DNA from: Caldilineaceae bacterium
Lineage (GTDB): Bacteria; Chloroflexota; Anaerolineae; Caldilineales; Caldilineaceae
Reading direction: 5' to 3'
Assembly: GCA_020634755.1 (NCBI GenBank)
Contig: JACKBC010000011.1
Location: 85,057-149,056 of the forward strand
Length of the DNA: 64,000 bases
Shown here: piece after piece, positions 35,401 to 44,294 of the stretch
Numbering within the stretch: the stretch's first letter is position 1
How the letters are laid out: each line of letters begins with the position of its first letter
Program-made: the position numbers and the translations under genes
The notes under the pieces: model-generated
Told to the model about the DNA's origin: nothing
Database searches by the model: none
What the model saw: the letters and a program-made list of their open reading frames with translations, nothing else

Positions 35401-37356
35401 GTCGACTATGCCACGGCCGATGATACAGCCACTGCTGGTGACGATTACACCGCCGGCAGCGATACGCTCACCTTTGCCCCGGGCCAAACCAGCAAGACGT
35501 TCACGGTGATCCCCATTGATGATCGGCTGGTGGAGGAGAGCGAACAGATAGCCCTTTCTCTGGCTAATCCGCAGAATGCCGCATTGGGGACGCCCGCCAC
35601 CGCCCAGCTCACGCTGGTGGATGATGATGTGGTGGCCCTCAGTTTTGCACAGACCGATTACAGCGTAAATGAGGGGGATGGTCAGGCTCAAATTAGCGTA
35701 CAGCTTAGTTCGCCAGCGTCGGAAGCAGTAACGGTGAGCTATGCCACGGTAGATGCGACGGCCGGCGCCGGTGATGATTATACCGCCAGCAGCGGCCTGT
35801 TGACCTTTGCGCCGGGCCAAACCAGTCAGTCATTTAGCGTGTCGATTTTGGACGATCAGCTGGACGAAAGCGATGAAAGCGTGTCGTTGCTATTGAGCAG
35901 CCCGACCAATGCGGAGCTGGGTACGTCAAGCAGCGCCACGTTGACCATTGTCGATGATGATGAAGTGCTAGTGCGGCTTGGCGCCGCCAGTTATGTGGTG
36001 GATGAAGATGGTGAGATTGCCGTATCGGTTACCCTGAGCGCCCCATCATTGCAGACGATTGTGGTTGATTATGCCACGGCGGACGATACTGCCGTGGCCG
36101 GTGAAGATTACGCGGCCAGCAGCGGCGCGCTCACCTTTGCGCCGGGCGAAACCAGCAAAACAATTCCTCTTGCGCTCATCGACGACGCGTTTGACGAGCC
36201 AGTTGAAAGCTTTACGCTCATGTTAAGTAATCCGCAAAATGGCCTGTTGGGAGCGCCTGCTGGCGCCAACATGACCATTGTGGATAACGATGTGGTGCGC
36301 ATTGAGTTTACGCGCGCCACGTATGATGTGGATGAGGATATGGGGCCAGCTACCATTGAGGTATCGCTGACCACGCCATCGGTCAATTCCGTTACTGTCG
36401 ATTTTGCGACGAGTGACGAGTCGGCCGCGGGCGGCAGTGACTATACGCCCACCAGCGGTACGCTCACTTTTGCGCCGGGCGAAACGCTGCAATCGTTCAG
36501 TGTGCCAATCTTGGATGACGCCTTGGAAGAAGACAATGAGTCGGTGACGCTGACGCTGAGCAATGCCCAAAATGGCGCATTGGGTACCCAAGCCGCGGCC
36601 GAGTTGCTTATTTTGGATGACGAGCGCGTTTCGGTGCAGTTTGGCGAACCAAGTTATGCCACAACCGAGGGCGCCGGCTCGGTGGACCTGGATGTTGTGC
36701 TTTCTGCGCCTTCTGCGCTGGCGGTTACTGTTGAGTATGCCGTAACCGGCGGCACAGCCAAGTCTGACGCCGATTATTTGCCCGCGGCAGGTGTGCTCAC
36801 CTTTGCGCCGGGCGAAACGCACAAAACGGTGACGGTTGAAATTCAGGACGATACGCTCGACGAGTCCGACGAGACGATAGTTCTTTCTTTGCAAAATCCA
36901 TCCAATGCCAACCTGGGCCTTACCACCTCCACCGTGCTAATCATTGGGGATGATGATGAGTTCCCGGTTGTGCAGCTCACGCAGCCATCCTATCGGCCCG
37001 CGTCCGATGCTTCTGGTGGGTTGTTGACCTTTGGCCTTAAATTGAGCCACGGGTCTGCCATGGCGGTGAGCGTGGACTATCGCATTGATGAAGCGCGCAT
37101 AGCGGCTGAAGAAGGCGTCTCTCTGAATAGCGCGCTGCGCACTGAGTTACCGCTGACCGGTACCATTGACATTGCGCCCGGCGCCACCAGCTCGCAGGTC
37201 GAGCTGGAACTGGACCTGAGTGCGTTTGTCAATGCCAATACACCGCTGGAAGTAACGCTGACCGGCGCCATTAATGCGGCATTGGCTTCAGACAATAGCC
37301 TGCCGATTATTGTAACGAGTACCCAACGATTGTATTTGCCGCTGATTGAGCGGTAA
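32470..37356 (+). CDS. Giant secreted PKD, metallophosphoesterase and Calx-beta protein
   Basis: 1628 aa, overlapping the upstream gene by 4 bp. The N-terminus is unusually long (~47 residues) before a hydrophobic helix (ALFFGLRLLLISQFLLPAM). A PKD domain follows (~105-155, WQWDFGDGS and HVYTTPGAYSVTL). EKQIYIPLVQL at ~175 resembles the family's own C-terminal motif, but internally. A calcineurin-like phosphoesterase occupies ~247-500: LPDTQFY, HLGDVVQDG, VGNHDQ, SAHEILH and SGHHSGEN supply the expected metal ligands. Flanking Fn3/Ig-like sequence seems interrupted by it. Nine Calx-beta repeats (~609-1600, the last degenerate) lead to RLYLPLIER. Likely an extracellular or cell-surface phosphoesterase on a calcium-binding stalk. 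Confidence 0.87.
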   Translation: MKRNVVRHIQRNTKGILRTIMAGIELSGLPKLTALEYRPSRQLFNRRALFFGLRLLLISQFLLPAMGTPVPLYAVQTAPAADFGADVEAGLALLLVQFHDASTGAPTSWQWDFGDGSVSTVQHPSHVYTTPGAYSVTLRVSNSGGADATQRKNLIIANAPLVHDIAPEDLPWGEKQIYIPLVQLPAVEPLAQAAAAPNTPSLQSPANGATGISNPTAALEACVSDPDGGNLTVTFYGRDISPISVPDFVIAALPDTQFYYGYNGEKVMFQDQVDWIVSNKASRNIVFVSHLGDVVQDGSVLGTTGDSSLDGKAEDQWAYADQVMAAVENPTTTGLPDGMPYGIAVGNHDQVASGSDPSKTQLYNQYFGISRFSGRSYYGGHYGSDNDNSYQLFSVGDLDFIAIALEFDTGRPSATFTWVNSLLDAHPDRWAIVSAHEILHPSQGLRPQGQAIWNAVKAHPNVFLMLSGHHSGENDITETGYGGNKVNVLLSDYQGRNDGGAGWMRYMEFSGSSSTMTTHTYSPYLNQSENDSNSLFDVSWDTPAADSFRRPFEIIGQKSTASGSCTGVNWSGLQTNHEYEWYVGVSDTPNDLDVDQVFSSHNTFETANVNALNFSASNYEKAENGGSATITVNLNRVDNSPVTVQYATSNGTAASGSDYTATSGTLNFGAGETSKTFTVSILDDSIYEGDEVINLTLSNPTNAGVGAASATLTITEDEVEPVVKLSASTYAINENDGSLSVDVLLDKAVAVASSVQYATSNGTAANTGDYTSQSGTLTFNPGETSKSIVIPIVDNGTAESTETFNLALSNPGNATLGSPASATVTIIDDDSTLVQFSNTVLSVDEDAASATVAVQLNSAATVQVEVDYAIANGTAQSGSDYSASNGTLTFAPGETSKSFAVTIADDAVDELDETVLLTLSNASNATLGANANATLTIVDNDAALLQFSGGSYSVAEAASAGAVIAVELTTPSDRTVMVDYATADDTATAGDDYTAGSDTLTFAPGQTSKTFTVIPIDDRLVEESEQIALSLANPQNAALGTPATAQLTLVDDDVVALSFAQTDYSVNEGDGQAQISVQLSSPASEAVTVSYATVDATAGAGDDYTASSGLLTFAPGQTSQSFSVSILDDQLDESDESVSLLLSSPTNAELGTSSSATLTIVDDDEVLVRLGAASYVVDEDGEIAVSVTLSAPSLQTIVVDYATADDTAVAGEDYAASSGALTFAPGETSKTIPLALIDDAFDEPVESFTLMLSNPQNGLLGAPAGANMTIVDNDVVRIEFTRATYDVDEDMGPATIEVSLTTPSVNSVTVDFATSDESAAGGSDYTPTSGTLTFAPGETLQSFSVPILDDALEEDNESVTLTLSNAQNGALGTQAAAELLILDDERVSVQFGEPSYATTEGAGSVDLDVVLSAPSALAVTVEYAVTGGTAKSDADYLPAAGVLTFAPGETHKTVTVEIQDDTLDESDETIVLSLQNPSNANLGLTTSTVLIIGDDDEFPVVQLTQPSYRPASDASGGLLTFGLKLSHGSAMAVSVDYRIDEARIAAEEGVSLNSALRTELPLTGTIDIAPGATSSQVELELDLSAFVNANTPLEVTLTGAINAALASDNSLPIIVTSTQRLYLPLIER

Positions 37357-37403
37357 AGTTTTTCCAAAAAATGAGACACGCCTTTCAGTCACGCTGTGGT
37401 TGT

Positions 37404-37461
37404 TTTCAAAACCGAAGTTTGCTGCAGACAATCAAAGAGAGCGCAAACTTCGGTTTTGAAA
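37404..37461. terminator. Perfect 19-bp hairpin
   Basis: TTTCAAAACCGAAGTTTGC and its exact reverse complement at 37443-37461 flank a 20-nt loop, between two giant surface-protein genes. No clear U-tract follows. It may separate the transcripts. Confidence 0.55.
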
Positions 37462-37492
37462 CAGAGCCAAATGGTATAAGTATGGGAGAAAC

Positions 37493-40400
37493 ATGAAGAC
37501 CCCGAATCTATTTGTAGGCCGACACGGCTGGCGCGTTTTGGTCTGTGTCCTATTGCTATTCTCGATTTTTAGCCTGGTGGGTAGCTCCGCTTTGCAAGCT
37601 GCCGACGCCGTGGATGCAGGTTATCGCACCTTTTCGTTTGGCTCTACCTGCAATTCGACGCCCACCGGTGAAAAGCCGGAAAGCAAGCTCTGGATTCACG
37701 ATGGCTATTGGTGGGGCAGCTTGTGCAACGGCGGCGCCAATGAGTATCACATCTGTCGGCTTGATCTCTCCACGCAGGATTGGATCGATACCCAAACCGT
37801 GCTTGACGATCGGCCCAGTTCCAAGGCCGATGTGCTGTGGGATGCCGCCAGCCAAAAGCTCTATGTGGTCTCCCATGTCTTTACCACCAGCGGTGCATCC
37901 ACCTCCTCATCATCGGATTGGGGTCGGTTATATCGCTACAGCTACAATGCCGGCAATAAAACGTACGTGCTGGATTCAGGTTTCCCCGTCAACGTTACGC
38001 GCGGCAAATCAGAGACGCTGACCATTGCCAAAGACGCCACGGGCCAACTGTGGGTGACCTATGTTGAGGGCAGCAAGGTGATGGTCAACCACAGCCGCAA
38101 CGGCAACGATGCCGACTGGGGGACGCCGTACCAATTGCCGGTCAACGGCTCCAATGTTTCCAGCGACGATATTTCCGCCATTATTGCTTATGAAAATTAC
38201 ATTGGCATTATGTGGAGCAACCAGTCTGCCAAGATTATGTACTTTGCGCGCCATGATAGCAACAATGCCGATGACCAAAGCTGGCAGAGCGTCAGCGCCT
38301 ATAACCCGGGCGGCAGCGGGGCCGATGACCACATCAACCTAAAGACGCTGCAATCGGATAGCGCCGGCCGCATTTTTGCCGTCACCAAAACCTCGTTCTC
38401 ATCGGCGACCGATCCGCTGATTTTGCTGCTTGTGTGTAGCGGACCGCCCTGTACGTCGCCCAACCAGTGGAGCGCGCATTTGGTCTACACCGAGGGCAAT
38501 GGCGATACGCGCCCCATTCTGCTCATCGACACCGATCATCGCGAACTGCACGTTTTTACCACGAACACGGGCAGCGGTGGTGAGATCCGCCACAAGACGA
38601 GCAGCCTGGATAGCATCTCCTTTCCAGCCGGCGAAGGCGACCTCTTCATTGGGCAAAGCGGCGACAATAAGATCAACAATCCGACGTCCACCAAGCAGAA
38701 CGTCAACGCTGCATCTGGCATTGTGGTGTTGGCCAGCAGCCAAACAACCGATTACTACTATCACAACTATATCGACCTGGGCGGTGGTAGCGGCGGCGGT
38801 GGTGGACCCACCAATCAGCCGCCCGTGGTCAGCGCCGGTCCCGACCAGGCGGTTACGCTGCCCGCCGCAGCCACCCTGTCCGGCGTAGCCAGCGACGACG
38901 GCCTGCCCAACCCGCCGGCCTCTTTGATCACCACCTGGAGCCAGCAGAGCGGACCCGGCAGCGTCACGTTTGCCAACGCCAATAGCGCCAACACCACGGC
39001 CAGCTTTACGCAGGCGGGCACATATGTTTTGCGGCTCACGGCCAATGACGGCAGCCTTACCAGCTTTGACGAAGCCACAATCACCGTCAACGACGCCAGT
39101 GGTGGCGGTGGTGCGAGCGCGCTGACCTTTGCGGCTGTAGCTGACGCCCTGGTCAAATCTTCCAGCGCCACCAGCAACTATGGAGCCGATAGCGTGCTGC
39201 GTCTGCGCGGCGGCAGCGAGCCGCTCTACAACAGCTATCTACAGTTCAACGTCAGTGGTCTCAGCGGCGCCGTGCAGAGCGCCAAATTGCGCCTGTACGT
39301 GACCGATGGCAGCGATGTCGGCGGCGCCGTCTATGCTGTTTCCAACAACGGCAGCGACAACGCGCTGTGGACCGAAGGCGGCGTCACGTGGGCCAATGCA
39401 CCGGTAATCAGCGGCGGCCCGCTCACGACACTGGGCGCCATCAATGCCGATCAGTGGGCTGAATATGACGTGACCGCCGCCATTAGCGGCAACGGCCTCT
39501 TCTCGTTTGGCTTGAATACGTCGTCTAGCAACAGCGCCTACTTTAGTTCCAGAGAGGGAGCCAACCCGCCCCAACTGGTGATAACGGTGGACAGCGGCAG
39601 CGGCGGTGGGCCCACCAACCAGCCGCCCACGGTAAATGCCGGTGCGGACCAAACGATTACGCTGCCCAGCGGCGCGACATTGGCCGGCGTGGTCAACGAT
39701 GATGGCGTATCGGGCCCGTTGACTCAGAGCTGGAGCCAGGTCAGCGGTCCGGGCGCGGCCAGCTTTGCCAACGCCAATCAGCTCGACACGGCGGTCACCT
39801 TCCCGGCGGCGGGCGCATACGTGCTGCGGCTGACGGCCAATGATGGCGAATACACAATCAGCGATGATGTCACCATTACGGTCAACGAGGCGTCGGCTGC
39901 CAATCAGCCGCCCACGGTAAATGCCGGTGCGGACCAAACGATTACGCTGCCCAGCGGCGCGACATTGGCCGGCGTGGTCAACGATGATGGCGTATCGGGC
40001 CCGTTGACTCAGAGCTGGAGCCAGGTCAGCGGTTCGGGCGCGGCCAGCTTTGCCAACGCCAATCAGCTCGACACGGCGGTCACCTTGCCGGCGGCGGGCG
40101 CATACGTGCTGCGGCTGACGGCCAATGATGGTGAGTACACAATCAGCGATGATGTCACCATTACGGTCAACGCAGCGCCCGGTGGCGGCAGCAGCGGTGA
40201 ACTTACCTTTACGGCCGCGGCCGATGCATTGGTCAAGTCCTCTAGCGCCACGCGCAACTACGGGGCATATAACTATCTCCGGCTGCGCGGGGGCAACCAA
40301 CCTTTATATAACAGCTATGTGCAATTCAACGTCGCCGGTGTGAGCGGCGCCGTGCAGAGCGCCAAACTGCGTTTGTATGTAACCGATGGCAGCGATGTGG

Positions 40401-41662
40401 GCGGCTCAGTATATGCTGTTTCCAACAATGGCAGCAACGGCGCGCCGTGGAGCGAAAGCGGCATTACGTGGGCCAATGCGCCCATCATTGGTGGCAGCTC
40501 GCTGGATACGTTGGGCGCAGTCAACAGCGACCAATGGGTCGAGTACAATGTGACTGCCGCCATTACGGGCAATGGGCTCGTTTCATTTGCCCTGGATACC
40601 ACTTCCAGCAACAGCCTGCTCTTTAGCTCCAAAGAAGGCGTCCACGCGCCCGAATTAATCGTCATCTATGGCGATGGAACCGGTGGCGGCGGCGGTAGCG
40701 GCAGTGGACCTACCAATCAGCCCCCCACGGCAAATGCCGGTGTCAATCAGACCATAACGCTGCCCAGTAGCGCCGTGCTTAGCGGATCGGCCACTGATGA
40801 CGGCTTGCCTAATCCGCCAAACGCGCTGACCTATGCCTGGAGCAAACAGGCCGGACCGGGCGGCGTGACCTTTGGTGACGTCAGCAACCCAAGTACAACG
40901 GCTAGCTTTGCCCAGGCCGGCACATACACATTGCGGCTGACGGCAAACGACAGCCAGTTGAGCGGCTTTGCCGATGTGATCATTACGGTTAATGCCGCAA
41001 GTGGCGGTGGGAGTGGCAGCGGTAGTGGTGTGCAGACCTTGACCGCCGTGGCCGACGCCATGGTCAAATCGTCCAGCGCCACGCGCAACTATGGCAGCGT
41101 GAGCACGATCCGTCTGCGCGATACTGATCCGTTCTACACAAGCTATCTTCAGTTTAATGTAACGGGTGTGAGCGGACCGGTGCAGAGCGCTAAGCTGCGG
41201 CTCTATGTAACCGATGCCAGCAACGACGGCGGCGCGATCTATCTTGTTTCCAACAATGGCAGCAATGGCGCCCCGTGGACTGAGAGCGGCATCACCTGGG
41301 AAAATGCGCCCGTTATTGGCGGTAGCCCGCTCAGCACGCTGGGCGCCGTGGAGAGCGAAGTGTGGGTAGAATTTGATGTAACCGCGGCCGTGACCGGTAA
41401 TGGGCTTCTCTCTTTTGGCCTGAACACGGCTTCGACTAATAGCGTTCTCTATAGTTCCAAAGAGGGCGTCCATGCTCCTGAATTGGTGGTGACTTATGGC
41501 GCTGCGGCTCAACAGGCCACGGCCACGCAAGACGAACAGTCCGCGCATCGCACACCATCCATCGACCGCTCCGAGGCTTTGCTTGATGCCCGCCTGGTGC
41601 AAGAATTGCAGATGTTGGACGGCGGTGTCATGCTCTTCTTGCCGCTGGCGGAGAGGCCATAG
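37493..41662 (+). CDS. Giant secreted protein: unknown N-terminal domain, PKD-like and DNRLRE-like repeats
   Basis: 1389 aa, ribosome-binding site GGGAGAA. Signal peptide (~14-36, ending ALQAADA). The shared domain (~38-425) has PESKLWIHDGYWWGS, KADVLWD, LYVVSHV, LWVTYVEG and DDHINLKTLQSD. After a GGGSGGGGG linker there are four PKD/Ig-like modules beginning NQPPVVSAG or NQPPTVNAG. Interleaved with them are three ~165-residue DNRLRE-like modules (ADALVKSSSATSNYG, SAKLRLYVTDGSD, VTWANAPVI, EYDVTAAI). Glycine-rich linkers separate the modules. Two PKD-like modules are an almost exact 285-bp tandem duplication. The C-terminus is MLFLPLAERP. DNRLRE modules are found in large wall-associated proteins and are likely carbohydrate- or wall-binding. 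Confidence 0.85.
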   Translation: MKTPNLFVGRHGWRVLVCVLLLFSIFSLVGSSALQAADAVDAGYRTFSFGSTCNSTPTGEKPESKLWIHDGYWWGSLCNGGANEYHICRLDLSTQDWIDTQTVLDDRPSSKADVLWDAASQKLYVVSHVFTTSGASTSSSSDWGRLYRYSYNAGNKTYVLDSGFPVNVTRGKSETLTIAKDATGQLWVTYVEGSKVMVNHSRNGNDADWGTPYQLPVNGSNVSSDDISAIIAYENYIGIMWSNQSAKIMYFARHDSNNADDQSWQSVSAYNPGGSGADDHINLKTLQSDSAGRIFAVTKTSFSSATDPLILLLVCSGPPCTSPNQWSAHLVYTEGNGDTRPILLIDTDHRELHVFTTNTGSGGEIRHKTSSLDSISFPAGEGDLFIGQSGDNKINNPTSTKQNVNAASGIVVLASSQTTDYYYHNYIDLGGGSGGGGGPTNQPPVVSAGPDQAVTLPAAATLSGVASDDGLPNPPASLITTWSQQSGPGSVTFANANSANTTASFTQAGTYVLRLTANDGSLTSFDEATITVNDASGGGGASALTFAAVADALVKSSSATSNYGADSVLRLRGGSEPLYNSYLQFNVSGLSGAVQSAKLRLYVTDGSDVGGAVYAVSNNGSDNALWTEGGVTWANAPVISGGPLTTLGAINADQWAEYDVTAAISGNGLFSFGLNTSSSNSAYFSSREGANPPQLVITVDSGSGGGPTNQPPTVNAGADQTITLPSGATLAGVVNDDGVSGPLTQSWSQVSGPGAASFANANQLDTAVTFPAAGAYVLRLTANDGEYTISDDVTITVNEASAANQPPTVNAGADQTITLPSGATLAGVVNDDGVSGPLTQSWSQVSGSGAASFANANQLDTAVTLPAAGAYVLRLTANDGEYTISDDVTITVNAAPGGGSSGELTFTAAADALVKSSSATRNYGAYNYLRLRGGNQPLYNSYVQFNVAGVSGAVQSAKLRLYVTDGSDVGGSVYAVSNNGSNGAPWSESGITWANAPIIGGSSLDTLGAVNSDQWVEYNVTAAITGNGLVSFALDTTSSNSLLFSSKEGVHAPELIVIYGDGTGGGGGSGSGPTNQPPTANAGVNQTITLPSSAVLSGSATDDGLPNPPNALTYAWSKQAGPGGVTFGDVSNPSTTASFAQAGTYTLRLTANDSQLSGFADVIITVNAASGGGSGSGSGVQTLTAVADAMVKSSSATRNYGSVSTIRLRDTDPFYTSYLQFNVTGVSGPVQSAKLRLYVTDASNDGGAIYLVSNNGSNGAPWTESGITWENAPVIGGSPLSTLGAVESEVWVEFDVTAAVTGNGLLSFGLNTASTNSVLYSSKEGVHAPELVVTYGAAAQQATATQDEQSAHRTPSIDRSEALLDARLVQELQMLDGGVMLFLPLAERP
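39616..40172 (+). repeat. Recent in-frame tandem duplication (period 285 bp)
   Basis: Bases 39616-39887 and 39901-40172 differ at about five positions. Two of these change the protein: Pro to Ser in S-G-P/S-G, and Phe to Leu in AVT-F/L-PAAG. Each copy is one PKD-like module, so this is a fresh module duplication inside the surface protein. Confidence 0.9.
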
Positions 41663-41710
41663 GGTCGCATGGGTAAACATCTTAGCATGATCCGATAGTT
41701 GAATAATACG

Positions 41711-41755
41711 CTAGGATGACAAGGCGAAAAGATGAAGTATGCCTTGTCATCCTAG
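41711..41755. terminator. Perfect 15-bp hairpin after the last surface-protein gene
   Basis: CTAGGATGACAAGGC pairs exactly with GCCTTGTCATCCTAG across a 15-nt loop, 48 bp downstream of the stop. No U-tract is present. The position suits transcript ending or 3' protection. Confidence 0.55.
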
Positions 41756-41934
41756 CGGATGGCCCAGTTTCAAGGCCCGTAGTTCACCACAACCTTCACC
41801 ACAACCCCCCAAGTACAAAACCCTCCAATCCCCCAACCCCAAACATGACAGTCCACGCAAGTTCGTCTATAATCTTTGTTAGATTCCCCATAGATTGCTC
41901 TGTGTAATGACCCAGATTTTGGAACGCATATAAG

Positions 41935-42017
41935 TGTCTGTCCGCAAATTCTCTGTGCCCAACCGATCTGTCAGCGACAGCATTGGATTCACAACCGAAT
42001 CTACGGATAGGTTCTAA
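41935..42017 (-). repeat. Repeat family 3 copy (inverted)
   Basis: Reads TGTCTGTCCGCAAATTCTCT at the left and ACGGATAGGTTCTAA at the right, the reverse complement of the 15257 copy. The right end is 20 bp before the SDR start codon. Confidence 0.8.
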
Positions 42018-42036
42018 GCTGAATCGAGGAAGAATA

Positions 42037-42843
42037 ATGACTGATCCAATTGTGGAGACGACGCCGATTCTGGAACGTTTTCGGTTGGATGGACGCACGG
42101 CGCTGGTGACCGGCGCCGGCCAAGGCATTGGCCGTGGATATGCCCATGCGCTGGGTGAAGCGGGCGCCGCCGTGGCCGTGGTCGATATTAAGCCCGAACG
42201 CGCCGAAACCGTGGCCCACGAATTGAGCCAAAAAGGCATTGATGCCATTGCATTGACGACGGACGTGACGCAGCCAGAGGCAGTCGAGGCTATGGTCGCT
42301 GCCGTGATGGACAAGTGGGGCAAGTTGACCATTGGCGTGAACAACGCCGGCATTGGTCATTGGGTGGCTGCTACGGAGATGACGCCGGCCGAGTGGCGGC
42401 GCATGATGGACATCAACCTCAACGCTGTCTTTTATTGTGCCCAGGCCCAAGCGCGCGTCATGCTGCCCGCGGGCTATGGCAAGATCATTAACACGGCCTC
42501 TATGTCTGGCAGCATTGTGAACACACCGCAGGATCAGGCCGCGTACAACACGTCCAAAGCCGGCGTGATCCACTTGACGCGCAGCTTGGCCGCCGAATGG
42601 GCGCCGCGCGGTATCCGCGTCAACTGCATTAGCCCCGGGTACACGCGCACAGACTTAGTGGACGATCTGGTCAGCACGCCCGAAGGCCAGGAAATCGTGC
42701 CAATTTGGATGCGCATGACGCCCATGGGGCGCATGGCCGAAGTAAGCGAGCTACAGGGCGGCGTGGTCTATCTCGCCTCAGCCGCCTCCGATTTCATGAC
42801 CGGCCACGATCTGGTAATCGATGGCGGCTATGCACTTTGGTAG
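42037..42843 (+). CDS. Short-chain dehydrogenase/reductase
   Basis: 268 aa; the ATG at 42037 has GAGGAAG upstream. Classical [16 protein letters not shown] (cofactor glycine motif), VDIKPER after strand 2, [14 protein letters not shown] with the catalytic serine, and AAYNTSKAG with the catalytic tyrosine and lysine. An aspartate at the end of strand 2 suggests NAD preference. The closing [18 protein letters not shown] is typical of sugar or polyol dehydrogenases. It precedes the LarA-like gene, so oxidation of a sugar or hydroxy acid is plausible. The exact substrate is not readable. Confidence 0.93.
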   Translation: MTDPIVETTPILERFRLDGRTALVTGAGQGIGRGYAHALGEAGAAVAVVDIKPERAETVAHELSQKGIDAIALTTDVTQPEAVEAMVAAVMDKWGKLTIGVNNAGIGHWVAATEMTPAEWRRMMDINLNAVFYCAQAQARVMLPAGYGKIINTASMSGSIVNTPQDQAAYNTSKAGVIHLTRSLAAEWAPRGIRVNCISPGYTRTDLVDDLVSTPEGQEIVPIWMRMTPMGRMAEVSELQGGVVYLASAASDFMTGHDLVIDGGYALW

Positions 42844-42878
42844 CCGGGTGACCAAATAGTCGGATGGTCCCTTGCTCG

Positions 42879-42954
42879 ACAACTCGACCACCTGACAACT
42901 CGACCACCTGACAACTCGACCACCTGACAACTCGACCACCTGACAACTCGACCA
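42879..42954. repeat. 16-bp tandem repeat, 4.75 copies
   Basis: Perfect units of ACAACTCGACCACCTG are repeated head to tail, between the SDR gene and the LarA-like gene. There are no spacers, so it is not a CRISPR. It probably expands by slippage and may vary between strains. Confidence 0.95.
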
Positions 42955-42989
42955 ATAGACTAACTGACCAAAAACAAAGGTAGGATATC

Positions 42990-44294
42990 ATGCGCTTAAT
43001 GGAACAGATCCCCAATTTGAATTTCCCGGCTCCGCTGCCCAAGTCGCTTTTTGTGGTGGACCAGCGTTTTGACGCGCCCAAGATTGACGATATTCCGAGC
43101 GCCACGCGGCAGGCGGTGGATAAGCTGGCGGCTAGAATGAAGCCGGGGGCCACGGTGGCCGTGGGCGTGGGCAGCCGCGGCATTGCCAACTTGCCCATCA
43201 TCGTCAAAGCCACAGTCGATCATCTGCAAGCCCTGGGCATGCAGCCATACATCATCCCCACCATGGGCAGCCACGGCGGCGCCACCGTGGAAGGGCAGCT
43301 TGATGTGCTCTCCAACTTAGGCGTAACGCCCGCCACCATGGGCGTCGAATTTAAAGCCACCATGGAGGTCACTGAGATCGGCCAGTTGTCCAACGGCACC
43401 AAGCTGTATGAGGATGTGAATGCCGCTGCCGCCGACCATGTGATTCTGGTTAGCCGCATCAAGCCGCACACCGATTTCCGCAGCCATCTGGAAAGCGGCC
43501 CCTCCAAAATGTGCGTTATTGGGTTGGGCAAGCAGTTCGGCGCGGCCATTATGCATACCGGTGGCGTGCCGGCGTTTCAGCAATACCTGGCGCCCGCCGC
43601 CCGCATTTACGAAACCAATACCAACTTTGTGGGCGCCGTGGGTATTGTAGAGAATGCCTATGACGAAACGGCCATTATTCAAGGACTCACGGCGGACGAA
43701 GTGGGGCTGGAGCCCGAGGCGAAGCTGCAGGAAAAGGCCAAGTCGCTCATGGCCAGCATTCCGTTTCCCGTGGTAGACGTGCTGGCGATTCGCCAGATCG
43801 GCAAGGACATTAGCGGCGCCGGCATGGATCCCAATGTGACTGGGCGGCTGATGATCCCGCGCGAACCGGAGAATTTCAAAGGGCCGGATCTGGCCGTTAT
43901 TGCGGTGATGGATTTGACGCCGGCGACCCACGGCAACGGCACCGGCATTGGCTTTGCCGATGTGACGACCAAACGCGTGGCCAATGCAATTGATTGGGAG
44001 GTGACCTATATGAACGGCATTACGTCCGGCTCTTTTGGGATGCGCCGCAACCATCTCCCCATTACCATGAATGACGATTTTCAAACGCTGAGCGTGGCGC
44101 TGCGCGGCTGCGGTCAACCCCAGGAAACCGCCAAGTTTGTCTTTATACAGGATACGTTGACGCTCAATCGGCTCTGGATCAGCCCCAGTTTGTACAGTGT
44201 GGCCGATGTGCATCCGCGCTTAACCGTCGTGGATGAAATCCCTTTGGCGTTTGATGAGTGCGGCACAATGACCAGCCCGTGGGCGCTAAAGTAA
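42990..44294 (+). CDS. LarA/DUF2088-like protein (nickel-dependent racemase superfamily)
   Basis: 434 aa, ribosome-binding site AGGTAGGA. The N-terminal half has VAVGVGSRGIANLPIIV and the strongly conserved IIPTMGSHGGATVEGQ, the equivalent of the A-x-G-x-H block of LarA. It also has RIKPHTDFRS and CVIGLGKQFGAA. LarA itself is a lactate racemase with a nickel-pincer cofactor. Relatives act on other 2-hydroxy acids, and cofactor assembly genes (larB/C/E) are not visible here. Its neighbours, an SDR and an acid-sugar kinase, suggest hydroxy-acid or sugar-acid metabolism (inference). Confidence 0.8.
   Translation: MRLMEQIPNLNFPAPLPKSLFVVDQRFDAPKIDDIPSATRQAVDKLAARMKPGATVAVGVGSRGIANLPIIVKATVDHLQALGMQPYIIPTMGSHGGATVEGQLDVLSNLGVTPATMGVEFKATMEVTEIGQLSNGTKLYEDVNAAAADHVILVSRIKPHTDFRSHLESGPSKMCVIGLGKQFGAAIMHTGGVPAFQQYLAPAARIYETNTNFVGAVGIVENAYDETAIIQGLTADEVGLEPEAKLQEKAKSLMASIPFPVVDVLAIRQIGKDISGAGMDPNVTGRLMIPREPENFKGPDLAVIAVMDLTPATHGNGTGIGFADVTTKRVANAIDWEVTYMNGITSGSFGMRRNHLPITMNDDFQTLSVALRGCGQPQETAKFVFIQDTLTLNRLWISPSLYSVADVHPRLTVVDEIPLAFDECGTMTSPWALK

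Larger units (their letters stand above)
41663..42036. other. Intergenic region with hairpin and family 3 repeat
   Basis: 374 bp. A 15-bp perfect hairpin (41711-41755) lies shortly after the giant gene. Next is a C-rich, G-poor stretch (about 41790-41850), then an inverted family 3 repeat (41935-42017), and GAGGAAG as the ribosome-binding site of the SDR gene. No coding region is supported. Confidence 0.6.

Noticed and set aside
39239..40300. Long - strand open frame (353 codons) opposite the DNRLRE/PKD gene
   Set aside because: It runs antisense to a clear repetitive coding region and its apparent repeats simply mirror the duplicated modules on the + strand.
40655..41680. Long - strand open frame (341 codons)
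   Set aside because: Antisense shadow of the same surface-protein gene. No domain and no start signal.
42879..42954. Possible CRISPR array
   Set aside because: The 16-bp units are contiguous, with no spacers, and no cas genes are present.
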